A stretch of DNA of 22,745 nucleotides from Nitrospirota bacterium (GCA_021812785.1 JAKAMR010000038.1:1-22745); one strand, 5' to 3'. Positions 7,054-13,932 are shown, numbered from the stretch's first letter. Numbers and translations: made by a program. Notes: a model not told the origin generated them from the sequence alone.

Positions 7054-7791
7054 TTACTGGTATCCGCCGCTATCCCGGGCTACTACGCTCCCTGGGTCTT
7101 CCTGGATGAGGACCGTATTCTCATCCACCAAAATGCCGGACAGCATCTTCCTGGAAGAGGTGTTCATGACCTTTGCGTAGCTGCCCACGCGGGCGCTCCC
7201 CACCAGTTCCCCCGGCGTGGTAATCCTGAATCCGGGGGAGTCCACCATGATCGTTACCCTGTGCCCCCTTTCTACCATGGGGGCTTTGCTCACCATTGAG
7301 CCAAGGATCGTTACCCCAGCCCCCACTGAACAGGTAAGCACCTTACCCACCACCTGGGAGTCTTCCTTGAAAAAACCGTCTTTGGGAAGCCGGGACACGT
7401 CCACAAGAGAGGACGATACATCTTCGGGCCCGACAACGGAGTTCGTCCTCAGCAGATGCGTACTTTTCACAACAGTTTCATACCCCGTCACCGTTGCGGT
7501 TGCTGTCTCCTTGCGGCCCCCGGCAAAATTAAGCCCGAAGACCGTTTTCCCAGGCGGATCCTTAATAAGACTGACGGACTCCGGCAGCCCGTCCAGCATA
7601 CAGTCCGGCCGGCCGCTATCGATGACAAGATCGTTTATCTCCACATTACTCCAGTGGTATCGCCCGTCGATATACGCCCTGAGCACGGCCGTCATGTTGA
7701 CAAGGCCGTCAGCAAGAGCTATACGGCCCCCCCCGATGGCGGGGGCCGTCAGTAGCAGAAACATCAGCAAAAGCGCCGCTGTCCTTTTCAT
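7054..7791 (-). CDS. flgA: FlgA, P-ring assembly chaperone
   Basis: FlgA is a periplasmic chaperone required for FlgI to polymerise into the P-ring. The 245-residue protein has a clear Sec signal peptide (residues 1-27, ALA before the likely cut) followed by a variable N-terminal part. A SAF-type domain starts near residue 115 (STHLLRTNSVVGPEDV), with VVGKVLTCSVGAGVTILGSMV and then the conserved C-terminal part VERGHRVTIMVDSPGFRITTPGELVGSARVG (quoted in pieces: VERGHRVTIMV; GFRITTPGELVG). Placement between flgG and flgH is the expected one. No ribosome site of note; the start lies 5 bases after the flgG stop, so translation is probably coupled. Confidence 0.94.
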   Translation of the reverse strand: MKRTAALLLMFLLLTAPAIGGGRIALADGLVNMTAVLRAYIDGRYHWSNVEINDLVIDSGRPDCMLDGLPESVSLIKDPPGKTVFGLNFAGGRKETATATVTGYETVVKSTHLLRTNSVVGPEDVSSSLVDVSRLPKDGFFKEDSQVVGKVLTCSVGAGVTILGSMVSKAPMVERGHRVTIMVDSPGFRITTPGELVGSARVGSYAKVMNTSSRKMLSGILVDENTVLIQEDPGSVVARDSGGYQ

Positions 7792-7796
7792 GGCGT

Positions 7797-8591
7797 CTAT
7801 GCCGCCGCCCTCATGTTATTGGTGTCCATGAGCATCTGGTCAGAGGCCTGCACTGCCTTGGAATTTATCTCGTACGCCCTCTCGCTGGCTATCATATTCA
7901 CCATTTCTTCAACAACGTTTACGTTGCTCAGTTCAAGGTATCCCTGCTGGATCGTGCCCATCCCATCCACGGAGGGATTGGCCAAGATAGGGTCTCCAGA
8001 GGAACCGGTGGCCGTATACAGCCCGCCGCCCATGGCCTGCAGGCCGCTCTCGTTGGTGAACTTGGCAAGCTGTATCTGGCCAACGTTGACAGGGGTTGTG
8101 CTGCCCGCCTGCACCACCGTGACCGTGCCGTCAGCTCCTATGTTTATCTGGGTTGTGTTAAGGGGTATAGAGATGTTGGGTTCAAGCGGATACCCTTCCG
8201 AGTTCACGATGCGCCCGTTATTGTCCATCTTGAACGACCCTGCCCTGGTGTAAGCGATGGAACCATCGGGCATGTCCACCTGGAAAAGGCCGTCTCCCTG
8301 GATCGCCAAGTCCAGGGGGTTCGTGGTCTGCGACAGGTCCCCCTGCTGGAATATCTTCTGCACCGCGGCCGGCTTCACGCCAAGCCCTATCTGTATGCCT
8401 GTCGGCAACTGGGTCTTGTCGGATGAGGAAGTCCCGGGAGCGCTCAGGTCCTCATAGATCAGGTCCTCGAAGTCAGCCCTGCTCCTTTTGAAACCCGTTG
8501 TGTTGACGTTGGCCAAGTTGTTGGCGACCGTGTCTATATTGATCTGCTGGGCCTCCATGCCGGTTGCCGCTATCATCAATGACCTTAACAT
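7797..8591 (-). CDS. flgG: FlgG, distal rod protein
   Basis: FlgG builds the distal rod that passes through the P and L rings. The preferred start is the ATG at 8589-8591 (264 residues): GGAGG lies 8 bases upstream, while the TTG two codons earlier is too close to it. The N-terminal rod/hook motif DTVANNLANVNTTGFKRSR lies at about residues 21-39. The central FlgG/FlgF core contains TNPLDLAIQGDGLFQV and YTRAGSFKMD. The C-terminal motif LELSNVNVVEEMVNMI precedes the terminal helix. Length of about 260 residues is exactly that of the family. It follows flgF by 50 bases. Confidence 0.98.
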   Translation of the reverse strand: MLRSLMIAATGMEAQQINIDTVANNLANVNTTGFKRSRADFEDLIYEDLSAPGTSSSDKTQLPTGIQIGLGVKPAAVQKIFQQGDLSQTTNPLDLAIQGDGLFQVDMPDGSIAYTRAGSFKMDNNGRIVNSEGYPLEPNISIPLNTTQINIGADGTVTVVQAGSTTPVNVGQIQLAKFTNESGLQAMGGGLYTATGSSGDPILANPSVDGMGTIQQGYLELSNVNVVEEMVNMIASERAYEINSKAVQASDQMLMDTNNMRAAA

Positions 8592-8641
8592 CTTCAAGAC
8601 CTCCTTATTTTTCCGGCAAATAAAATCTTTTTTAGAATCTG

Positions 8642-9349
8642 TTAAATCTGCGCCATGTCGTTTACAACTTTGCTGGCGGCCGCATCAAAGGTCTGTATGG
8701 TCTTCTGAAAGGTCTCAAACTCCCTTTCAGTGTCTATCATACCGACCATCTCCTTTACCACATCCACATTGCTTGCCTCCAGATAGCCCTGCTTCACCGT
8801 GGCGCCGGAGCTGACCACCGCGGCCTTTGAATAGAAAATGCCAGACCCCATCCTCATCATCCCGGTCTGGCTTGACAGGTCCACCAGTTTGATGGTGTCC
8901 ACCTGCTGCCCGTTCACATACACTCCGCCGTGCGAGCCGATCCTTATGCTCCCTTTGGGAAGTTTTATGGGCCCTTTTTCTCCAAGGACCTTTATGCCGT
9001 TAAAGGATGTCAAAAAATCGTCACTGCTCCTTTTCAGATCTCCCCGTCTCGTATAACGGTTCCCCTCAAGCGCAATGAAGCCCTGCCCTTCGATAGAGAT
9101 GTCCATGGGGTTTGACGTCTTGAAAACGTTGCCCTGAACCATGTCCGTCCGTTCGCCGGACAATGTGCTCAAATCCCTTTCCTCCTGTTCGAGCGTGTTC
9201 ACCGGCGGGTTTATCAGATAGTCACGAAATGACAAACCTTCCTTTTTGTAGCCTGGCGTGTTTGAGTTAGAAAGGTTCTCCGTTACGCTGTCCATTTGAA
9301 GCTGCTTCAGCACCGCACCCGATAGAGCTATGTATATTCCTTTGTACAT
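8642..9349 (-). CDS. flgF: FlgF, proximal/inner rod protein
   Basis: FlgF is a rod subunit adjoining FlgG, exported by the flagellar type III system. The 235-residue protein starts MYKGIYIALSGAVLKQ and has the rod motif VTENLSNSNTPGYKKEGLSF at about residues 22-41. The shared FlgFG core is SNPMDISIEGQGFIAL and YTRRGDLKRS, and the C-terminal motif is LEASNVDVVKEMVGMI. The N-terminus matches the family so well that the ATG at 9347-9349 is secure. It has no convincing ribosome site upstream and lies only 2 bases from the predicted start of the sigma-54 promoter, so the mRNA may be almost leaderless. It is the first gene of the flgFGAHIJ block. Confidence 0.97.
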   Translation of the reverse strand: MYKGIYIALSGAVLKQLQMDSVTENLSNSNTPGYKKEGLSFRDYLINPPVNTLEQEERDLSTLSGERTDMVQGNVFKTSNPMDISIEGQGFIALEGNRYTRRGDLKRSSDDFLTSFNGIKVLGEKGPIKLPKGSIRIGSHGGVYVNGQQVDTIKLVDLSSQTGMMRMGSGIFYSKAAVVSSGATVKQGYLEASNVDVVKEMVGMIDTEREFETFQKTIQTFDAAASKVVNDMAQI

Positions 9350-9361
9350 GCCAAAGGTAAT

Positions 9362-9377
9362 TGCAATTTCAATGCCA
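9362..9377 (-). promoter_or_regulatory. Sigma-54 (-24/-12) promoter of flgF
   Basis: The minus strand reads TGGCAT (9377-9372), TGAAA, TTGCA (9366-9362), matching the sigma-54 consensus TGGCAY-N5-TTGCW with exact spacing. With the C of the GC element (9363) at -12, transcription would start at 9351. Sigma-54 control of rod/ring genes is established in polar flagellates such as Vibrio, Pseudomonas and Campylobacter. Confidence 0.8.
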
Positions 9378-9381
9378 TTTC

Positions 9382-9415
9382 AAAAAAAATGCCTGCCCTG
9401 TTTTTTAAAAAGGGC
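9382..9415 (-). terminator. Rho-independent terminator upstream of the flgF promoter
   Basis: The minus strand has stem GCCCT (9415-9411) pairing with AGGGC (9399-9395), extended inward by T/A pairs. The sequence AGGCA then leads to eight T residues (9389-9382). The 4-5 base offset between stem and T-run is slightly long. It probably ends transcripts coming from the chemotaxis block, insulating the sigma-54 promoter that begins 5 bases later. Confidence 0.7.
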
Positions 9416-9708
9416 TGAAAATCCATTATTCACGGGGTTTTTCCTCACTGGCCGGGCAGTTGTTAACGTGATATTAAAAGATGCATCTCAAAATCGGGAG
9501 GGAGGAAAAAAATTCCCTTGTGGCAATATTTACCATCAGCGCCAATTATTTAACGCCCGGATGATGGGTTGCCCTTGCTGGACGGAATATCCTGATGAGA
9601 TGATAAGAAAGGCGGACGCGCCAGGGCCGCCTCTACCGCACACTGGTCCGGCCGCTTTGCCGCCAGGCGCAGGAAGCGGCTTGCCCCCCCTTAAAGATAT
9701 CTTGTTTT
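9416..9708 (-). other. Gene-free region with GC-rich hairpins; 3' UTR or possible small RNA
   Basis: I see no credible ORF on either strand here. The minus strand holds a strong hairpin at 9651-9680 (7-bp stem GCCGCTT/AAGCGGC enclosing CGCC-T-GGCG), a further GGCGG/CCGCC pairing near 9611-9631, and an inverted repeat CCTTAAA/TTTAAGG at 9689-9714 that covers the preceding stop codon. A G-tract lies at 9684-9690. With the terminator at its end, it is either a long structured 3' UTR or a small RNA. I found no convincing sigma-70 promoter. Confidence 0.4.
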
Positions 9709-10083
9709 TTAAGGCCTGTTTTTTTTGTTCAGGTTGAGGATGAGCTCAACTTCGCCGGCGGGGACGGAGAGTATCTTCGATATCTCCCGGGCATCCAGTC
9801 CCTTTTCCTTTAGCGCCAGTATCTCGCCGCTGCGATTTATCATTCCTGCGGAGGGCTTTGATGCCATTGATGAATAGATGAGTTTCTCCAAAGCCTCTAT
9901 CTGTTTGCCGGCCTTCTCCTCGAGAGCCATAAGGAGAGATATTTTCTCGTCTATTCTTTCTTCCAGTTTTTTAAGGTTGTCACTATCAATGCCGGGCTTG
10001 CCGGAGGCTGGCTTCAGGGCGGGATTTTTAATTATTTCTACAGTATTCTGAAGGCTTTTTTGGTTTTTCTTTTTCCAGAGCAT
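9709..10083 (-). CDS. Coiled-coil protein with C-terminal HTH-like motif (DUF2802 / SwrB-like)
   Basis: A 124-residue protein from the ATG at 10081-10083 (a TTG six codons earlier is possible; neither has a good ribosome site). It has a Lys/Asn-rich N-terminus and a helical, probably coiled-coil middle (LKKLEERIDEKISLLMALEE and onward, about residues 38-70). The C-terminus reads ILALKEKGLDAREISKILSV followed by PAGEVELILNL. That ending, a small helix-turn-helix-like unit ending in GEVELxLNL, is what I recall of DUF2802 proteins next to cheW in Pseudomonas and of Bacillus SwrB, a flagellar-assembly activator. The membrane anchor typical of SwrB is absent. Family call is from memory of the motif, so moderate; no molecular function is claimed. 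Confidence 0.7.
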   Translation of the reverse strand: MLWKKKNQKSLQNTVEIIKNPALKPASGKPGIDSDNLKKLEERIDEKISLLMALEEKAGKQIEALEKLIYSSMASKPSAGMINRSGEILALKEKGLDAREISKILSVPAGEVELILNLNKKNRP

Positions 10084-10130
10084 TTCTTGCGAGCCGGCCA
10101 ATCTACGGTAATGAAAAAAAGGATCAGACC

Positions 10131-10283
10131 TCAGACGGTTATATCGATCTTGCCTTTTTCCTTTTCTTCCCCGTCAGACCCCTTACCCTTTTCCCTTTCT
10201 TTTTTCTTTTTGGGCAAAGGATTGTCCTCATGCCTTATTATTGCCGGTGTCTGAGAAACATTGTTAACAGGTTCGATGGACAT
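10131..10283 (-). CDS. Small charged protein, 50 residues, unknown function
   Basis: A 50-codon ORF starting MSIEPVNNVSQTPAIIRHED and ending GKIDITV. It has a very good translation start: GGAG lies 6 bases before the ATG within a purine-rich leader. The middle (residues 25-45) is almost wholly Lys, Glu, Gly and Arg and is likely disordered or coiled; the ends are more hydrophobic. It starts 20 bases after the REC-HDOD gene stop and lies in the same direction, 47 bases before the next gene, so it is probably in the operon. Short Lys/Glu-rich proteins with an IDI-type ending occur in other flagellar clusters as far as I recall, but I cannot name a family. Confidence 0.65.
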   Translation of the reverse strand: MSIEPVNNVSQTPAIIRHEDNPLPKKKKEREKGKGSDGEEKEKGKIDITV

Positions 10284-10303
10284 TTCCTTCTCCAGCCCTC
10301 CTT

Positions 10304-11524
10304 CTATGTGAAAAGCATCTTTTCCAGAAGATACGTTTCCTTGAAGGAAGATGTGAGTTCCTCGTATGAACCGGCATCGATCTTCAGAACTCTTTTAAGC
10401 TCCTCCTCGCCCAGGTCCAGGTCCTGCATCGGCTCCTTATAGCCTATCCCAAGCCTCGCGCAAAGAGCATCTGCCAGGGAGATGATATAACAGACCCTGG
10501 CCGTACCACCGGGTGCTGTCTTGTCCAGTTGCCTCCACCCATGGTGATGCAGAATTACGCCTGAAAGGCCCTCGGAAAAACCCCATTTTTCGGCAAGCAT
10601 GGAACCCAGCTGTGCGTGGCTGAAGCCGAAGATATCCTTTTCAACCATGCAAAAAGGCAAACGCTCCTCATGCACAAGCTGGACAAGACGCAAGAACTTG
10701 TCCGGATGCCCATTGTTCATTATGACCTTGCCCACATCATGCAGGAGCCCGGCTATAACAGCCTCTTCCCTTACGTTCCTGGGCAGACGGGCTTCGTCCA
10801 CTATCAACCCCGCGGCCAGGGAAACCCCAAGGCTGTGTTCCCACAGCTTCTGCTCGATCAAACCGAAGTTCTTGTAGATATTGCGTGTTGAGACGGCCAG
10901 CGCTATTGTCCTTATCGTGTTGAACCCGAGCACCGTTATGGCGTCCGAAACGGTATCTATCTTCTGCCGCAGCCGGAAAAATACTGAATTGGCCATCTGC
11001 AGTATCCGTGACGTCAGTGAATTGTCCGACATTATGGCCTGTTTAAGCTCCTCAATGCCGGTGTTTTCGTTTTTCACAAGTTCAAGTATCCTGGCTGCAA
11101 CAGCAGGCACGGCGGGCAGATTGCCGGTTTGCAAAAGGACGTTCTTGGAATCCGCCCCCCGCCCTTCTATCGATTCAAGAATCATCTTTATGTCTTCGAA
11201 ATTGAAGGGCTTTTGGATGACCCTTATCTTCTTTGCCTTTACCTGGTTTTCCATGTCACCGTCCAGGGCGGCCCCGGTGAGAAGGATGAACCTGCCGGCC
11301 AACTCCGGGTCCGACTGGTTTATCTTTTCAAATATCTTGAACCCGTTCAGGTCCTGAAGAGTGAGATCACAGAACACCGCATTGTAAAAACCGTTGCCTG
11401 CCAGTTTCTGCAGCGCCTGCATACCGGAAGACACGGTATCGGCGTCATAACCCAGGAAATCGCTGTACAAATCCAGTATCTCCGCGATCTCCGGATCGTC
11501 ATCTATGATTAAAATTCTAGCCAT
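10304..11524 (-). CDS. Response regulator with HDOD output domain
   Basis: A 406-residue two-domain protein. Residues 1-120 form a receiver domain with acidic residues DDD at 8-10, probable phosphoacceptor Asp53, Thr83 and Lys105 (QKPF). Residues 130-330 form an HDOD domain: LPAVPAVAARILELV, then ILQMANSVFF, then TVLGFNTIRTIALA, and the HD dyad at 262-263 in AGLLHDVGKV, with further His residues near 326-328. HDOD domains are usually signalling modules without proven catalysis. After Asp53 the sequence is LTLQDLNG rather than the usual MPxMDG, so the phosphoswitch surface differs. It lies 12 bases after cheB, suggesting a chemotaxis or motility signalling role; its input and target are not visible. 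Confidence 0.9.
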   Translation of the reverse strand: MARILIIDDDPEIAEILDLYSDFLGYDADTVSSGMQALQKLAGNGFYNAVFCDLTLQDLNGFKIFEKINQSDPELAGRFILLTGAALDGDMENQVKAKKIRVIQKPFNFEDIKMILESIEGRGADSKNVLLQTGNLPAVPAVAARILELVKNENTGIEELKQAIMSDNSLTSRILQMANSVFFRLRQKIDTVSDAITVLGFNTIRTIALAVSTRNIYKNFGLIEQKLWEHSLGVSLAAGLIVDEARLPRNVREEAVIAGLLHDVGKVIMNNGHPDKFLRLVQLVHEERLPFCMVEKDIFGFSHAQLGSMLAEKWGFSEGLSGVILHHHGWRQLDKTAPGGTARVCYIISLADALCARLGIGYKEPMQDLDLGEEELKRVLKIDAGSYEELTSSFKETYLLEKMLFT

Positions 11525-11529
11525 TTTCT

Positions 11530-11559
11530 ATTATAATTACCGCCCAAGATACCCGTCAA
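11530..11559 (-). promoter_or_regulatory. Sigma-70-like promoter overlapping the cheB 3' end
   Basis: The minus strand reads TTGACG (11559-11554), an 18-base spacer, then TATAAT (11535-11530): -35 five of six, -10 perfect. The start would fall at about 11523, inside the ATG of the REC-HDOD gene, so a transcript would be leaderless. The -35 and much of the spacer are cheB coding sequence. It may be fortuitous. Confidence 0.35.
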
Positions 11560-12646
11560 CCCGGCCCGGGGCCGCGCCCTGGCGGACGGAACATCCGGGT
11601 CCCGCAGGGGTTCCGCATACATATCTCACAATGGCCTCCGGTATATCCCCGAGAGGCAGAACACTGTCAGCCAGACCCGCTTCAACCACCACCCTGGGCA
11701 TTCCGTAAATCACACAGGTCTTTTCGTCCTGGGCTATTATCTTTCCGCCCGCGAGCTTAAGGTTTTTAAGCCCCTTTAACCCGTCATTGCCCATGCCGGT
11801 AAGTATCACTCCCAGCGACCTGCAGGTAAAGTGTGCGGCAACCGAGGACATAAGGGCATCCACGGACGGCCTGTAGATGAAGTCCCCTGCGCGGCTGATG
11901 GCGATGGAAGGCTTGGGCAGTCCGCTGGAAATGCGCATATGGCCGCCGCCCGGCGCTATATAGACCACCCCGCACCTTGCGGTCTCCCCGTCCTCAGCCT
12001 CTTTGACTTCCATCGCCGAAAGCTGGTCCAGCCTCTCAGCGAAAGGCTTCGTGAAATTGGCTGGCATATGCTGGCTGACGAGAACCGGGACCGGAAAATT
12101 CCGCGGCAGGGAAGGTATTATCTGCTGAAGCGATTTTGGCCCCCCCGTTGAAGTACCGATCGCCACTATGTCCGCGTTTGTGCGGTCGCCGCACACCTCG
12201 GCCACAATGCGCATTTCCGTTTGCGGCTGCCTCGCCTGCCTGTTGAACCCGTTTTTCTGGCCGAGATGCTTTACCTTTTCGATCAGGGTCCCTCTTATTT
12301 TCATTATGTCCAAAGAGGAGTCCGCAAGGTTCTTGGAGACAAAGTCCACTGCGCCCAGTTCAAGCGCGTGCAGTGTCACCCTCGCCCCCTCGCTGGTCTG
12401 GGAACTCAGCATGATCACGGGCACAGGGTTTTCAGCCATTATCCTCTTCAAGGCCTCGATGCCGTCCATCCCGGGCATCTCCACATCCATGGTGATGACA
12501 TCCGGACGGAGCGCCGCGGCCTTTTCCACCGCTTCCAATCCGTCTGCGGCGGTCCCAACAACTTTTACGCCCGGGTCCGATTCGAGCATCCCGGACAGGA
12601 CTTTTCGCATGAAGGCGGAATCATCAACAACAAGGACCGTTACCAA
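11537..12646 (-). CDS. cheB: CheB, chemoreceptor glutamate methylesterase/deamidase
   Basis: CheB removes methyl groups from chemoreceptors after phosphorylation by CheA, opposing CheR. The 369-residue protein has a receiver domain (residues 1-120; phosphoacceptor Asp54 in ITMDVEMPGMDG) and a C-terminal methylesterase domain. The catalytic triad is visible: Ser166 in GTSTGG, His193 in SQHMP and Asp288 in GMGNDG. The start is a TTG at 12644-12646: it has GGCGG 7 bases upstream, the first in-frame stop lies just above it, and no ATG is available. The 95-base gap before it (12647-12741) is very A+T rich with the perfect palindrome TTTTCATGAAAA at 12689-12700; I see no clear promoter or terminator there. 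Confidence 0.97.
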   Translation of the reverse strand: MVTVLVVDDSAFMRKVLSGMLESDPGVKVVGTAADGLEAVEKAAALRPDVITMDVEMPGMDGIEALKRIMAENPVPVIMLSSQTSEGARVTLHALELGAVDFVSKNLADSSLDIMKIRGTLIEKVKHLGQKNGFNRQARQPQTEMRIVAEVCGDRTNADIVAIGTSTGGPKSLQQIIPSLPRNFPVPVLVSQHMPANFTKPFAERLDQLSAMEVKEAEDGETARCGVVYIAPGGGHMRISSGLPKPSIAISRAGDFIYRPSVDALMSSVAAHFTCRSLGVILTGMGNDGLKGLKNLKLAGGKIIAQDEKTCVIYGMPRVVVEAGLADSVLPLGDIPEAIVRYVCGTPAGPGCSVRQGAAPGRVDGYLGR

Positions 12647-12741
12647 GCCAGAACCGCCTTTCCAATATTTTTTTTATTTTTTTGCCAGTTTTCATGAAAA
12701 TGTCTTTCCAGGCTCTCCGGATAATAATGCATTCTTCATTT

Positions 12742-13932
12742 TTAAAAACCAAGCTCCGTAAGAAGGCTGTCGACGCCTTCCTGGTTTACCTTTTCAGAAA
12801 CGAGCTCGCGGGAGGAACTTGGCTCCATGTTGCCGCCAAAACTTGTTATAAGAACTACAAGCTCCCTTTCAATGTCCCCCACCAGTTGTATTACTTTTTC
12901 GAGGGCCTGCCCGGTCAGGTCCTGGAATGACTGCGTCGTCAGCACCTCGGTGAGGTCATCCTCCAGCCTGTTCTTGAAATTCTTAAGATAGTCGGCAGAT
13001 TCCTGGGGCTCCTTTATTGTCCTGATGTGGGAGGAAAGCTCGTCCATGTTGAGGATATATTTTTCGACGAAACTCATTGTCTTGTTGGCGGCCTCCTCAG
13101 TCCTGTCGATGACGAACTGAAGACGGTCGACCGCCTGGGGCATGTCAAATTCCGCCATGCCCTTAAGCTTTGGGTCTATGGCCTCCTTAAAATTTTTTAT
13201 GGAGTCATGGAGTTTGCGGGTCACCTTGCCCACTTCATTGTACAGGTCACCGCGGCCTTTCGTCATAATGCCCTGGATGATCGTTTCGGCCTTCGCGTAA
13301 TCCTGGCTGCCTATGGCGTCAAGGAAGCCCATGACCTCGCCTATGATCCCGCCGGTATCACCGTCAGCAAGCTTTTTACCGAAAAACTGTTTGGCGTTCT
13401 GCACCTCTTTCACCTTCACCTCACCGGCCATGGTCTGCATCCTTTTCGTGACCTCCACATTGCCGTCCCCGGTTTCGGTGACATCAAGGACATCATCCTC
13501 AAAGAGGGACTCGTCCTCGAATGGAATAAGTTTCCGGGGATCGAGCAGCACAAGCAGTTTGTCGTTTATCCTTGCGACCCCTTTTATCTGCTCCATCCGC
13601 TCGGAGAAAAACCTCTCCGGGTGCTCGACCGCCGAATCGTCGACCTCGACCACTCCGGTTATCCCGTCAACAAGCACGCCAAAGGTGATTTTGCCGCTTG
13701 ACACAACGATGATCTTTCCTCCCGTGCCTTCGCTCTGTGCCCCGTTTATATTCAGCAGGGCCCTCAGGCTTACTATTACTATGATACTGCCCCTCAGGTT
13801 CGTAACGCCTTCAATGTAGCCGGGTGTCTGCGGCATCCGCGTGATTACGGGGGTGTTTATGATCTCCCGGACCTTCAGGATTGGAATGGTGTATTCCATT
13901 GAGCCAAGCTTGAAGCCTATGTACTGCCGCAT
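12742..13932 (-). CDS. CheW-CheZ fusion: chemotaxis coupling domain plus CheY-P phosphatase
   Basis: A 396-residue protein joining two functions normally on separate chains. Residues 1-140 are a CheW domain (ILKVREIINTPVITRMP, then GYIEGVTNLRGSIIVIVSLR), which would link CheA to receptors. Residues 225-396 are a CheZ phosphatase: a long helical hairpin beginning GDLYNEVGKVTRKLHDSIKNF and the catalytic segment SFQDLTGQALEKVI with Asp338 and Gln342, equivalent to E. coli CheZ Asp143 and Gln147. The C-terminal peptide VDSLLTELGF closely resembles the CheY-P-binding tail of E. coli CheZ. The linker (about 145-225) is acidic then helical. GGAGG lies 8 bases before the ATG. No separate cheW or cheZ is present in the window. 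Domain identities are secure; functional consequences are inference. Confidence 0.93.
   Translation of the reverse strand: MRQYIGFKLGSMEYTIPILKVREIINTPVITRMPQTPGYIEGVTNLRGSIIVIVSLRALLNINGAQSEGTGGKIIVVSSGKITFGVLVDGITGVVEVDDSAVEHPERFFSERMEQIKGVARINDKLLVLLDPRKLIPFEDESLFEDDVLDVTETGDGNVEVTKRMQTMAGEVKVKEVQNAKQFFGKKLADGDTGGIIGEVMGFLDAIGSQDYAKAETIIQGIMTKGRGDLYNEVGKVTRKLHDSIKNFKEAIDPKLKGMAEFDMPQAVDRLQFVIDRTEEAANKTMSFVEKYILNMDELSSHIRTIKEPQESADYLKNFKNRLEDDLTEVLTTQSFQDLTGQALEKVIQLVGDIERELVVLITSFGGNMEPSSSRELVSEKVNQEGVDSLLTELGF

Noticed and set aside
8592..8641. Possible sigma-28 promoter (TAAA with GCCGGAAA) between flgF and flgG
   Set aside because: Spacing from the nearest TAAA is short and the -10 matches 6 of 8; A-rich DNA makes such a hit likely by chance.
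9689..9714. Inverted repeat CCTTAAA/TTTAAGG as a terminator of the DUF2802-like gene
   Set aside because: On the minus strand it is followed by a G-tract, not T residues, and the stem is A+T rich.
9330..9737. Plus-strand 135-codon frame across the flgF upstream region
   Set aside because: Cys/Pro/Phe-rich sequence without motifs, no ribosome site, and it crosses the sigma-54 promoter, terminator and ends of two minus-strand genes.
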